The notes: generated from the letters alone by a model not told the origin. A stretch of DNA of 64,000 bases from Rhizobium phaseoli (GCF_010668805.1 NZ_WUFT01000018.1:1-64000); one strand, 5' to 3'; positions 17,851 through 27,391 are shown, counted from the first letter of the stretch. Numbers and translations are program-made.

Positions 17851-18600
17851 GTGCTCAATCTTTATCATGTCAATTCGCTCGTCCATTGGGAGGAGCGCGA
17901 GATCCATCTGCGCGATCATATGATCAGCTTCTTCTCGCAAGAGGTCCGCAGCTTTCTCAGATTCGTCAATCCGGCCTGGGATGTTCGAAGGGTCGAGGCT
18001 CCCGCCTTGATGCCGCGATCAGTGGTTTCGAGCGCCTATTCGAATGCCGACCTCTGGGTCCAGGAACAGCTGTCAGCCGGTGATGCCGCGCTGATACTGA
18101 GGCCGGAGACCACGCCATCGACCTATGCCTACATGCAGCATATTCTCGGCAATCACTCGAAGACGCGGCTGCCGCTCTGCGTCTGGCAGGCCGGCAGATC
18201 CTATCGCCGTGAGCAGGAGCAGCCGATCAAACACATGCGGCTGAAGGAGTTCTGGCAGCTCGAATTCCAATGCGCCTTCACCGCCGACAGCGGCAACGAC
18301 TATCACGCCGCCTGCCTCGAACCGGTGCGCCGCATGATCGCCTCGCTGATCCCCCTGCCGACGCGGATCGTGCCCTCCGACCGGCTGCCGGCCTATTCCG
18401 AGGTGACGATGGATATCGAGGTCGACAATGGCGACAAGTGGATGGAGGTCTGCTCGATCTCGCGGCGCACCGATTTTCCGCAGCGTTACCGATCGCAGCC
18501 GAAGAAGGGAGCTGCCGTCGACGATGATGTCTTCGTGCTCGAGATCGCCATCGGCCTCGATCGGTGCGTCTACAATTGGGGCGTAGCAACGGATCGTTAG
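17851..18600 (+). CDS. Stand-alone class II aminoacyl-tRNA synthetase catalytic core, GlyRS-like
   Basis: 249 residues from GTG 17851, which has AGGGAGA upstream; the frame is open from 17722 but that extension has no family character. It carries the class II core: LRPETTPSTYAYMQ (83-96), motif 2 YRRE (118-121) with MRLKEFWQLEF, WMEVCSISRRTDF (197-209, like the GlyRS EL-x-G-I-A-x-R-T-D-Y stretch) and motif 3 EIAIGLDR (231-238) with its Arg. It ends soon after motif 3, so it has no anticodon-binding domain. A true GlyRS needs that domain, so this is a paralogue that may load an amino acid on a carrier or another molecule. The product is unknown. Confidence 0.75.
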   Translation: MLNLYHVNSLVHWEEREIHLRDHMISFFSQEVRSFLRFVNPAWDVRRVEAPALMPRSVVSSAYSNADLWVQEQLSAGDAALILRPETTPSTYAYMQHILGNHSKTRLPLCVWQAGRSYRREQEQPIKHMRLKEFWQLEFQCAFTADSGNDYHAACLEPVRRMIASLIPLPTRIVPSDRLPAYSEVTMDIEVDNGDKWMEVCSISRRTDFPQRYRSQPKKGAAVDDDVFVLEIAIGLDRCVYNWGVATDR

Positions 18601-18790
18601 GAATGGAGCCGGGGCCGCTGGTGGCGGTTCCGGCTCTCCGCGATGGCCATGGCCTGGTAGCGGGATCCTGTCGGCGCTTGTGCGTTGAACCTTCGAGCAT
18701 CTCGTTGGTAAGAGTCATGATCAGCGAAGGGGCACGATTGTCGTTCTCCTTCGCTCGAGATGGAATCACTGAACAATGGTAGGAGAAACC

Positions 18791-19309
18791 ATGCTGATTA
18801 TCTTTGGCGGCTTGCCGGGGAGTGGAAAAACAACCCTTTCCCGCGCGCTCGCGAAACGGCTGGAAGCCGTGTATGTGAGGGTCGACACCATCGAGCAGGC
18901 GATCAGAGCGTCGGGCGTCCCTTCAACAGACGTCGGCCCGGCAGGTTATGTCGTCGCCTATGGGGTTGCCGAGGATAATCTCACGCTTGGCCGTATGGTG
19001 ATCGCCGACTCGGTCAATCCTCTTCACATAACGCGCGACGCCTGGCTGGCAGTCGCGGCGCGATCTGCGGTGACCGCTGTCGAGGTCGAGGTGATTTGTT
19101 CCGACAAGATCGAGCATCGCCGCCGGGTCGAGACGCGTAAAACCGACGTCGAAGGACTTGTCAAACCGACGTGGCATGAAACCGTCGAGCGGGTGTATGA
19201 CCATTGGGAGCGGAAGCCGATCGTTGTCGATACGGCCGCGAAGGGTGTGCAAGAGATCGTCGACGCGTTGATCGTCAGGCTGGGTATTGATCGTCCGCTT
19301 TCGACTTGA
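18791..19309 (+). CDS. P-loop kinase (AAA_33 / zeta-toxin-like fold)
   Basis: 172 residues from the ATG at 18791, which follows TAGGAG with good spacing; the frame starts 15 bp earlier. Walker A is GGLPGSGKTTLSRALA at the N-terminus. DTIEQAI and a later RRRVETR lid-like segment fit small-molecule kinases of the AAA_33 group. There is no antitoxin gene next to it, so a toxin role is not indicated. Substrate unknown. It lies on the same strand as the GlyRS-like gene, 190 bp downstream. Confidence 0.75.
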   Translation: MLIIFGGLPGSGKTTLSRALAKRLEAVYVRVDTIEQAIRASGVPSTDVGPAGYVVAYGVAEDNLTLGRMVIADSVNPLHITRDAWLAVAARSAVTAVEVEVICSDKIEHRRRVETRKTDVEGLVKPTWHETVERVYDHWERKPIVVDTAAKGVQEIVDALIVRLGIDRPLST

Positions 19310-19324
19310 TGTCGAGTCTTAAGA

Positions 19325-19412
19325 GAGACCCCTTCTGCCCTGCCGGGCATCTCCCCCACAAGGGGGGAGAATGGCAGGGGGCTCGACCGTCGGTCCCTCC
19401 CTGCCGGCGACG
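19325..19412. repeat. RIME-like rhizobial intergenic palindromic element
   Basis: The region CTGCCCTGCCGGGCATCT, then CTCCCCC-ACAA-GGGGGGAG (around 19350-19368), has the form of the Rhizobium-specific intergenic mosaic element, a roughly 100-bp palindromic repeat. This copy looks incomplete on the right. It lies between convergent genes. Confidence 0.65.
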
Positions 19413-19461
19413 ATATCACAATGCCGCTATGGTTTGGGCCGCAGTGGTTGCTGCCGGCGTT

Positions 19462-20022
19462 TTATGAAAAGGCAATGTCGGCGGCGGCGCGGATATCCAC
19501 CGTCGCCTTGCCGGCGTCGAAACCGTCGAGCGTTTCATTGTGGTGGGCGATGATCTCGGAGAAGGTGAGGGTCGCCGTATCGCCGGTGGTGTGGCCATCG
19601 GCAATCAAAGTCACATCATATCCGAGGGAAACGGCGCGCCTGACTGTCGCGTCGACGCAAAATTGCGACATGCAGCCGCCGATGACGAGGTGGGTGACTG
19701 AGTGTTCGTCCAGGCGTTCGGCAAGGTCGGTCTCGAAGAAGGAATCGGCGCTTTTCTTGCGCACGACGACCTCGCCTGGTTTCGGCGCAATCTCCTGGCG
19801 CAGCGCCCATCCTTCCGTGCCGACGGCCAACCGGTGACCACTGTCGCCGGCATGTTGGATCAGCACGACCGGCGCGCCCGCATTCCGGGCTTTTTCTTGA
19901 AGCGACGCCAGCCGCGCGACGGTCTCGTCGAGTGCGGCATCAATCTCGGGCTGCCGCTCCGGCGAGGCTTTTCCGGAGAGGATCGCATTCTGCACGTCGA
20001 TGATCAGAAGGGCCTGGGTCAT
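19462..20022 (-). CDS. Isochorismatase-family cysteine hydrolase
   Basis: 186 residues from the ATG at 20022 (MTQALLIIDVQNAIL), the usual family start; the frame continues 18 codons further. The Asp-Lys-Cys triad is visible: IIDVQNA (Asp), VRKKSADSFFETDL (Lys) and VIGGCMSQFCVDATVRRA, where the conserved cysteine of the second box is catalytic. Members hydrolyse amides or vinyl ethers such as nicotinamide or isochorismate; the true substrate cannot be told from the sequence. It stands alone, downstream of and in the same direction as the giant gpr gene. Confidence 0.85.
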   Translation of the reverse strand: MTQALLIIDVQNAILSGKASPERQPEIDAALDETVARLASLQEKARNAGAPVVLIQHAGDSGHRLAVGTEGWALRQEIAPKPGEVVVRKKSADSFFETDLAERLDEHSVTHLVIGGCMSQFCVDATVRRAVSLGYDVTLIADGHTTGDTATLTFSEIIAHHNETLDGFDAGKATVDIRAAADIAFS

Positions 20023-20118
20023 GCGGGGAGGTTTTCCGTGGCTATGGGGCTGGGTGCTTGCGAATGACTGCAACATCGGAGTTCGTGTCGCCGGAAAGGT
20101 CGCACCGGCATCTTACGA

Positions 20119-20153
20119 GAAAAGCCGCCTGACACATGTTCAAGCGGCTTTCC
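20119..20153 (-). terminator. Intrinsic terminator of the gpr gene
   Basis: On the minus strand AAAGCCGC and GCGGCTTTT form a stem with a 15-base loop, ending in a T-run, 27 bp after the gpr stop codon. Confidence 0.7.
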
Positions 20154-20179
20154 GTCAACGTCAATTCAGATCAGCGAAC

Positions 20180-23100
20180 TCAGCTGAGCCTGCCGGCGGC
20201 GTGGGCGAGCATGGTGTAGACCTTGCCGGTATCCGAGGTGAGGTAGGACTGCGTCACCGTCCGGTTCGGGTCGGTGCGTGCAACATCGGCAAGCAGCTTT
20301 TCGAAGTCACCGATGTAGCGATCGACAGCGGTGCGGAATTCCGGTTCGCGGTCATATTTGCGCTTGATCTCGTCGAAGGTCTGCTGGCCCTTCAGCGTGT
20401 AAAGGCGACGGGTGAAGACGTCGCGCTCGCCGCGCTGGTAACGGCGCCAGAGATCGACCGAGGCGTCGTGGTCGATGGCCCGGGCAATATCGACCGAGAG
20501 CGAGTTCAGCGATTCGACGACGTGGCGCGGATTGCGGCTGTCATTGCTGCGCGCGGCCGGTGCGGCGGTTTCCGCCGGCCGGGCCGGAGCGCGGGCAGAC
20601 GCCTCGTCGGCGGCCTCCTCACGCGATGCGCCGCGCAGCAGATCGCTGATCCAGCCGCCGCCTTCCGGGGGAGCCGGCTCCTGGCGTCCTGTGTCCTGGC
20701 GCCCTGTGTCTTGGCGAAGGACGGCAGGCTGCGCGGTGGCGCGTTGAGGGGCGGCAGCGGCTGCCGGCGCGATCGTTCCACGCAGGCCCGTTGCTTCGAT
20801 CGGTGCGGGCGCTGCCGGCTGCGGCGCCTGGGCTGCGACCGGTTGACTTATGACCGGTTGACTTATGATCGGCTGACTTGCAACCGGCCGGGTTGCGACC
20901 GGCTGGGCGGCACGCGGGGCCGGCTGCGCCTGGGCGAGCGTGCGGGCGACGGGCTCGGAGATCTCAAGCTGCTGGCTGGAGCGGCCGACAAGCTGGGAAA
21001 TGTCCTGCAGCGCCTTGATCTGCTCGGCGACGGCCCGGCGCATGGCCGAGGCGCTTTCCTTGGCTTCCTCGGGAAGATCGAAGGCGCCGCGCTTCAGTTC
21101 GGCGCGGGTGGCGTCGAGCTCGTTGCGGATGTCGGCGGCGGAGCGGCGGATATCATCGGTGGCGCCGGAGAAGCGGCCGACGGCATCATCGATCGCCTCG
21201 CGCAACGCTTCCCGCATGTTCTGGGCGGCGCCGTCGGAGGCGCGGCCGGCTTCGCCGAGCATGCGCTCGACTTCCGACAGCGAGGCCGTCAGACCGCCGC
21301 GAATACGGTTGGAGAGATCGCCGGAACGACGCTCGACATTGGCGAAGGTGCCGTCGATCGTCGTATTGGCTTCGTCGCCGGCGCGGGTGATTGCCTCGCG
21401 CATCGTCTCTGCCGCTTCCTGGGCACGCTTCTCGGTTTCGGTGAGAATGCGGCCGATATCGGCGAAGGAGGATTGCACGCCCTGGCGCAGATTGCCGGTC
21501 ACCTGGCTGGAGCGTTGCTCTGCCCGCTCGAACACGGTCTCGATCATGCCGCCGAGGCCGAGCATGGTCTTTTCGATCTCGGCGGAGCGTTGGACGAGGC
21601 CGACGGAGAGCGTCTGCAGCGCGCTTTCGCGCTCCTCGAGCGTCGAAGCGAGGTTGGACTGGGCGGCGCCGAGGAGCTGCGAGGCCTGAGTGAGGACCTT
21701 GGAGTGTTCGTCGAAGCGGCCGATGATGCCGCCGACCTGCGACAGCGTCTGGCCCGAGATGTCGGAGAGGCGGTCGACCTTGCCTTCGAGCAGCCTGGTC
21801 GAGGCCGAGACCATTTCGGCGGCCCTGTTGGCGGATTCGGCAAAACGCGTGGTGGTGTCGCCGAGACGGCCGTCGACGCTGGTCAGCTGCTCGGCGGCGC
21901 GGTTCATCATCATCGCCATCGCCGCGCTGCTTTCCGCCATGCGCTCGACGAGGCCGTTGACGTTGCCGACCAGGCTGTTTTCGATGGCGCTGACGGCATT
22001 GGCGACATTTTCGGTACGGGCGGCAACGGCGCTGGCGAGCGCTTCGTTTTCGGTGCGCAGACGGTCGGCGCTGAGATTGGCTGCAGCGGTGATGCGGGCG
22101 GCGGCCTGCTCGCCGGCATCGGTATACCGGTCGATGAGCGGACGCGCGGTTTCGTCGAGGATGCGCGTCAATTCGACCGTACGGCCTGACAGCATCGAGT
22201 TGAGGTCGCGGGTGCGTTCGTCGAGTGTCGAGCGGATCGAATTGCCGCGCGCTTCGAGCGCTCGGTCGATCTCGGAGAAGGTCGTATCGATCTCGCGGGC
22301 ATGCGCCTCGAGATTGGAGCGGATAGCGCTGCTGCGGGCTTCGAGCGCCCGGTCGACATCCGCCATGGTAGCGGAAATCTCGCTTCCGGCCCCCGAGAGC
22401 GTCGAGCGGATAGCGTCGCCGCGCGTTTCCAGAGACTGGCCGGCATCCGACAGCGCCTTGGAGATGGCATTGACCTGCGTGCCGACGATGGTCTCGGCCT
22501 CGGCGACCTTGTTGACGATGGCGTTGCCGGCTTCCGAAAAGGTCTGGGCGACCGCAGCGGCCTGGCTTGCCAGCCGGCTCTGGGCTTCGGCGACGCGGGT
22601 GACGATCTGCGACGAGCGTTCATCCATGGTCCGGGTGAATTCATCGCTTTTTGCGTTGAGATCCACAGCGAATTGCTGGCCGGTCTTGCCGAGCAGTTCG
22701 GTGGTCCTCGTTGCTTCGCCTTCCATTCCCTGAGCGGCTTCGGCAACCGCGCTGCGCAGCGTCGAGGCGAGGCCGACGGCCTTGCCTTCGATGGTGCGGT
22801 TGACGGCCTCAAGGCCGACAGTCAAGGCGCGATCCATGGTGGAGAGGCGTTCCTCGATGCGTTCATTGCCGCGGTCAAGGGTTTCGCCAAGGGTCACGGT
22901 GCGGCCGTCGATAGCGCCAGTCAAGGTCGTGGCGCGGCTGTCGAGCGTCTCGGCCAGGTTGGCGGTGCGGCTGTCGATCGCCTGGGTGAGGTTTGCGGCG
23001 CTGCCTTGGAGCGTTGCCGAGATGCGCTGCGCGGCGTCGTCGCTGAGCGTGCCGATACGGGATATGCCGTCGGACAGCACGCCGGACAGGTGGCCGCTGG

Positions 23101-26100
23101 CGGCTTCAACCTTTTCGGCGACGCCGCCAACACCGTCGCGGATACGGGTTTCGATGGCCGCAAGACCGGCTTCCACACGCGATCCGGTTTCTTCGACCCG
23201 GCCCGTCAGGCTTTCGACCGATTGGTCGAGATGAGCGGAGAAGTTCTGGGTGGAGCTGGAAATCGCAGTCGCCGCCTCCTGAAAGCGGCTGGCGATCTGG
23301 CCGGCGCCGGCATGCATGCGATCTTCCAATGTCTGGGCGCTGGCATCGATGGCCTGACGGATCGAGGCTTCGCGGTCCTCCAGCGACATTTCGAGCATGC
23401 TGACGCTCGTTGCCACCGAGGTGCCGATGCTGGTCGCGTGTTCGGTCAGCGTATCGTTGATCAGCGCATGGGCCTGGTTCAGCGACAGGTCGATGGCGTT
23501 GGCACGATCCTCAAGCGTGGTGCGGATGCGCTCATGGGCAGAGGTGAGCCCGCCTTCGATGCGTGCCGCGGCCTCGTCGGCAAGGCCGCCGAGCCGAACA
23601 TGGGCATCGGTCAGGCGACCTTCGATGCGGCCGGTCAAGCCGCCGACGAGATCCTCGAAGCGGGCGCCGCCGGCATCGAGAACGCCGGAAAGGGCGGCGC
23701 TATGCTCTGAAAGCGCATTTTCGAGCCGCTGCTGATTGTCGGTGTAAGCGGCGCGGATGGCATCGGTCTTGTCGGTGAAGGCGCCGGCGACGCGTGACTC
23801 GGCGCCGGAGACAGCCTCCATGATGGCATTGCTGCGCGCTTCAAGCACACTGTCGAAGCGGCTCTGGTTGTCGTCGAGCGAAATGGCGAGCGCCATGGTC
23901 TTTTCGTCGAGCGTATCGGTGAGCCGGTCGTGCGTTGCCGTTACGGCACCGATGATTGCCGCGGTGCGGTGCCCCAGGGCTTCCTCAAGGCGGGCCTGGC
24001 CTTCGTTCAGCGAGGTGGCAAGGGCGGCGGCCTTCTGGTCGAGCACACCGTTCACGCCTTCATGCGTGCCGGAGACGGCATTGATGATCGCATCGGCGCC
24101 CGATGTCAGCGTCTCTTCGAGACGGCTCTGGCTCTCGTTCAGCGAAATGGCAAGCGCCATTGCCCGGTCGTCGAGTGTCTCGGACAGGCGGTCGTGGGTG
24201 GCGGAGACCGCAGTGAGGAAGGATTCCGAGCGGCTCTCCAGCGTATCCTGCAGGCGGCTCTGACCCTCGTTCAGAGAGGCGGCGATTGCCGCCGACTTTT
24301 GGTCGAGGGTTTCGGAAAGACGGTCATGCGTGCCCGACACGGCCTTGAGGAAGGCTTCGGAGCGCGCTTCAAGCGTGTCTTCGATCCGCGACTGGCTCTC
24401 ATTGAGCGAGATGGCGAGCGTCATCGCCTTCTCGTCCAGGGTTTCGGACAGACGATCATGCGTGCCGGAGACAGCATTCAACAGGGCTGCGGAGCGGGTT
24501 TCGAGCGTCTCCGCGATACGGGCCTGGCCTTCGCTCAGCGCGGTGGCAAAAGCTGCCGCTTTGCCGTCCAGCGTTTCGGAGAGGCGCTCGTGAGTGCCCG
24601 AGACGGCGTTCAGCAGCGCCTCGGCACGCGTTCCAAGCGCACCCTCGATGCGGGCGCTGCGCTCGTCGAGCGAGGTGGTCAGGGCGGCTGCCTTGCTGTC
24701 CAGTGTTTCGGACAGGCGGTCATGCGTGCCGGAGACGGCGTTCAACAGGGCTGCGGAGCGGGTCTCGAGCGTATCCTCGAGGCGGGACTGGTTTTCGTTG
24801 AGCGAAATGGCGAGCGCCATCGCCTTTTCATCGAGCGTCTCGGAGAGGCGGTCATGCGTGCCGGATACGGCGCTCAGCAGCGCTTCGGAGCGGGTTTCGA
24901 GCGTATCCTCGATCCGGGCCTGGCTTTCGTTCAGAGAGATGGCGAGCGCCATCGCCTTTTCGTCGAGCGTCTCGGCAAGACGCTCATGAGTGCCGGAGAC
25001 GGCGTTGATGATGGCGTCGGAACGGGTCGTCAGCGCTTCCTCGAAGCGGCCGTGATGGGTGGTGAGCGCCTCGACCAGCGCGCCGCCGCGTTCTGCCATG
25101 ACGCTGTCGATGCGGCCGTGGGCCGTGCCGAGCGCCTCGCTGATTTCTGCTGCACGGGCTGCAAGCGCGCCGCTCAGTTCCTCGGCGCGACCGCCGAAGG
25201 CAGCGGTCACCTGCTCGGTGCCGGCGGCAACGGCCGTGGTCAGATCGGTGGTGGTGGTGCGCAGCGTGTCGCGGAATTCGGCCGTGCGTGTCTGCAGATT
25301 GTTCTGCAGCTCGGAGGTGCCGGATGCAAGCGTCAGCGCGATTTCCGAGGTGGCGCTCTGCAGCGCCGAGGTCAGCTCGCCGGTCCGGCTGGAGAGCGCG
25401 GCGGTGATTTCGTCCGCCCGGGTGCCGAGCGTGCTTTCCAGCACTTCGTGACTGGTGGCGAGCGTGGTGGCGAGCGCCAGCGACTGATCGGTCATCGACA
25501 AACCGAGCCGGTCGATTCCGGAACTCAGGATGCCGTCGATCGAGTCCGAGCCGCCGGTCAGCGTCTCGTTGATGCGGGCGAGGCTCTCCATCAGCTTGGT
25601 GTCGAGCGAGCCGGTCCGTTTGTCGAAGGCGCTGGTGAATTCGGCGACGCGTTCGTCGAAGGCGGTCGACAGCTGGGCGACGGTCGTCTGCAGCCGTTCT
25701 TCGAAGAAGCCGGAGCGCACGTCGAGATCCATGACGGCGTCGTCAGCGGTGGTCTGCAGGCTCTGGCGGAAGCTCGCGCCCTTTTCGTCGAGCGCGCTGT
25801 TCAGCTTCGACAGCACGTCGTCGAGCGTACCGCCGATGGTGCGTTCGCCTGATTTCAGGCTCTCATTGATCTCGCGGGTGCGGGCGATCAGGATCTCGCT
25901 GAGCTGATGCGTGCGTTCGTTCAGCGCCGCATTCAGCTTCTCGGTGCTGCTGTCCATGGTCGAGGCGCGCGTCTCGAATTGGCTGAGCAACCTTTCGCCA
26001 TGGTCGTTGAGATTGACGGAGAGCGCTTCGAGGCGGCTGTCGAATTCGGTGGCGAGCGCGAAACCCGATGCGTTCAGTGTCTGCAACAGGCTGTCTGTCT

Positions 26101-27097
26101 TGGCGGCGAGCAGGCTGCCCATAGACTGCAGGGCGTTGTCCGATCGTTCCAAAATCGTCGCGGCGCGTGTGTCGATCAGCGAGGCGAAGGCTTCGCCCGA
26201 TGTGGAGAGCCGCACCGCGATCTCTTCGGTCGCAAGCGACAGCTCTTCCTTCAGCTGGTCGTGGACGCTGCCGATCGAGGTGCGGATGCGGTCGGCATGG
26301 TTGACGATCGCCTCGCGCTCGGAGCCCAGTTCGTGGACGAGACCACGGACGCGCAACTCGTTGTCGGCATAGGAACGTTCAAGTGCATTGACTTCGGAAT
26401 GGACGAGCGTTTCCAGCTCGGACGCACGCGCGATGGTGCGCTCGATGCCTTCATTCATCGCCGAGACCTCACGGCGGACGGCCTGGCCGACGGTCATGAT
26501 GCGCTCGGAGGCGATGGTTTCCGGCTCCGCCAGGCGCAATGCCACCTCCGCCATGGAACGGGCGGCGTTGCGCATGTCCTGGGCGCGGGCGATCATGATG
26601 GCGAAAGCATAGAACATCATGACGGGAATGATGATGCCGATGAGGCCGGCGATGACGCCGGGCAGGGCGACGAGATCGGCGAGCGAACGGATCTGCCAGA
26701 TCTGAGGCGCATAAAGCAGCGACATCAGGCCGAGCCCGCCCATGACCCAAAGTACCGAGAAGAGGGTGGCGGTGCGCACCGCCGAGCGGCTGGAGGCGCC
26801 GTCGAAGGATTTCAGGATCGAGGCGGGCGTATTGCGGCTGGCATCGTTTGCGGGCGCGAAGGCCGGCCCCCGGGATGTCTGCTCGCCGGCCCCGGCGCGG
26901 CGGCTACGGCGCTGCGCTTCTTCCTGGGCCTGCTGGTTACGCGCGTTCACTGGATCAGACACATTAGCCTCCGGGGCCTCAGGCGCGTCGCCGCGGCGAG
27001 ACGGCACGTTATCTTTGCCGAAGTCGATCTGGAGCGCCTCGTCCAATGCCTTGAACGCCTTGTCCTCAACCGACTCGTTATATTTGTTGTTCGCCAT
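20180..27097 (-). CDS. gpr: Giant polar growth protein, GPR/RgsE family (apolipoprotein-like)
   Basis: 2305 residues. A charged N-terminus is followed by two membrane helices (~109-130 and ~144-170). Then comes a very long Ala/Glu/Leu-rich helical region made of 11-residue-based apolipoprotein-like repeats, including about nine near-identical 44-residue units at ~690-1100. A Gln/Pro-rich linker (~2070-2180) and a conserved last ~110 residues (DLWRRYQRGERDVFTRRLYTLKGQQTFDEI) complete it. This matches the Growth Pole Ring protein of Agrobacterium tumefaciens (about 2115 residues) and RgsE of Sinorhizobium meliloti, which form a ring at the growing pole and are needed for unipolar growth and rod shape. 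The name rests on architecture and recall, not on an alignment. The upstream region carries CtrA-type boxes. Confidence 0.85.
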   Translation of the reverse strand: MANNKYNESVEDKAFKALDEALQIDFGKDNVPSRRGDAPEAPEANVSDPVNARNQQAQEEAQRRSRRAGAGEQTSRGPAFAPANDASRNTPASILKSFDGASSRSAVRTATLFSVLWVMGGLGLMSLLYAPQIWQIRSLADLVALPGVIAGLIGIIIPVMMFYAFAIMIARAQDMRNAARSMAEVALRLAEPETIASERIMTVGQAVRREVSAMNEGIERTIARASELETLVHSEVNALERSYADNELRVRGLVHELGSEREAIVNHADRIRTSIGSVHDQLKEELSLATEEIAVRLSTSGEAFASLIDTRAATILERSDNALQSMGSLLAAKTDSLLQTLNASGFALATEFDSRLEALSVNLNDHGERLLSQFETRASTMDSSTEKLNAALNERTHQLSEILIARTREINESLKSGERTIGGTLDDVLSKLNSALDEKGASFRQSLQTTADDAVMDLDVRSGFFEERLQTTVAQLSTAFDERVAEFTSAFDKRTGSLDTKLMESLARINETLTGGSDSIDGILSSGIDRLGLSMTDQSLALATTLATSHEVLESTLGTRADEITAALSSRTGELTSALQSATSEIALTLASGTSELQNNLQTRTAEFRDTLRTTTTDLTTAVAAGTEQVTAAFGGRAEELSGALAARAAEISEALGTAHGRIDSVMAERGGALVEALTTHHGRFEEALTTRSDAIINAVSGTHERLAETLDEKAMALAISLNESQARIEDTLETRSEALLSAVSGTHDRLSETLDEKAMALAISLNENQSRLEDTLETRSAALLNAVSGTHDRLSETLDSKAAALTTSLDERSARIEGALGTRAEALLNAVSGTHERLSETLDGKAAAFATALSEGQARIAETLETRSAALLNAVSGTHDRLSETLDEKAMTLAISLNESQSRIEDTLEARSEAFLKAVSGTHDRLSETLDQKSAAIAASLNEGQSRLQDTLESRSESFLTAVSATHDRLSETLDDRAMALAISLNESQSRLEETLTSGADAIINAVSGTHEGVNGVLDQKAAALATSLNEGQARLEEALGHRTAAIIGAVTATHDRLTDTLDEKTMALAISLDDNQSRFDSVLEARSNAIMEAVSGAESRVAGAFTDKTDAIRAAYTDNQQRLENALSEHSAALSGVLDAGGARFEDLVGGLTGRIEGRLTDAHVRLGGLADEAAARIEGGLTSAHERIRTTLEDRANAIDLSLNQAHALINDTLTEHATSIGTSVATSVSMLEMSLEDREASIRQAIDASAQTLEDRMHAGAGQIASRFQEAATAISSSTQNFSAHLDQSVESLTGRVEETGSRVEAGLAAIETRIRDGVGGVAEKVEAASGHLSGVLSDGISRIGTLSDDAAQRISATLQGSAANLTQAIDSRTANLAETLDSRATTLTGAIDGRTVTLGETLDRGNERIEERLSTMDRALTVGLEAVNRTIEGKAVGLASTLRSAVAEAAQGMEGEATRTTELLGKTGQQFAVDLNAKSDEFTRTMDERSSQIVTRVAEAQSRLASQAAAVAQTFSEAGNAIVNKVAEAETIVGTQVNAISKALSDAGQSLETRGDAIRSTLSGAGSEISATMADVDRALEARSSAIRSNLEAHAREIDTTFSEIDRALEARGNSIRSTLDERTRDLNSMLSGRTVELTRILDETARPLIDRYTDAGEQAAARITAAANLSADRLRTENEALASAVAARTENVANAVSAIENSLVGNVNGLVERMAESSAAMAMMMNRAAEQLTSVDGRLGDTTTRFAESANRAAEMVSASTRLLEGKVDRLSDISGQTLSQVGGIIGRFDEHSKVLTQASQLLGAAQSNLASTLEERESALQTLSVGLVQRSAEIEKTMLGLGGMIETVFERAEQRSSQVTGNLRQGVQSSFADIGRILTETEKRAQEAAETMREAITRAGDEANTTIDGTFANVERRSGDLSNRIRGGLTASLSEVERMLGEAGRASDGAAQNMREALREAIDDAVGRFSGATDDIRRSAADIRNELDATRAELKRGAFDLPEEAKESASAMRRAVAEQIKALQDISQLVGRSSQQLEISEPVARTLAQAQPAPRAAQPVATRPVASQPIISQPVISQPVAAQAPQPAAPAPIEATGLRGTIAPAAAAAPQRATAQPAVLRQDTGRQDTGRQEPAPPEGGGWISDLLRGASREEAADEASARAPARPAETAAPAARSNDSRNPRHVVESLNSLSVDIARAIDHDASVDLWRRYQRGERDVFTRRLYTLKGQQTFDEIKRKYDREPEFRTAVDRYIGDFEKLLADVARTDPNRTVTQSYLTSDTGKVYTMLAHAAGRLS
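23805..25020 (-). repeat. 132-bp tandem repeats inside gpr
   Basis: About nine direct repeats of 132 bp encode 44-residue units of the form AVSGTHDRLSETLDEKAMAL followed by AISLNESQSRLEDTLETRSEALLN. Neighbouring copies differ at scattered sites, and DNA identity is highest around 24450-24900. The unit equals four 11-residue helical turns. Confidence 0.85.
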
Positions 27098-27376
27098 TGG
27101 TTACGCCTCGTTACTGTCGGCCGGTCTGGCAGCGCATCCCGGGCTTCCGCCTCACCCGGGGAACAACTTTGCCGTTCCAGCCTTCCATCCCAACGACGGA
27201 CGGATTAAGCATGTCATTTCAGAGTAGATAGCCGCTTTTTCAAACGGAAGGTATCAAAACACTACCATTATCCACTCACTCGGCAAAGGCGCGTACCATA
27301 AACCCGCCCCACCAGTATCGTAGTGACACATCTGGGCTCTTCACACAATTAATGAAGGCTTGAGATTTGAGGCTCA

Positions 27377-27391
27377 TTAACCTGTTGTTAA
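27377..27391. promoter_or_regulatory. CtrA-type box, TTAA-N7-TTAA
   Basis: TTAACCTGTTGTTAA is an exact match to the alphaproteobacterial CtrA consensus (two TTAA half sites 7 bp apart). It lies between the divergent gpr and hpt genes, 280 bp from the gpr start and 171 bp from the hpt start. Binding is inferred from the sequence only. Confidence 0.65.

Noticed and set aside
18791-19309. P-loop kinase as a zeta-type toxin.
   Set aside because: No antitoxin gene is adjacent and the fold is shared with many small-molecule kinases.
23805-25020. Regular 132-bp repeats as a possible CRISPR array.
   Set aside because: The repeats are inside an open frame, are long, have no unique spacers and no cas genes nearby. 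They are protein-coding repeats.
20000-27208. Long open frames on the plus strand opposite gpr (up to 729 residues).
   Set aside because: They are antisense shadows of a GC-rich, repetitive coding gene: no domains, odd Gly/Arg-rich composition, and no ribosome sites.
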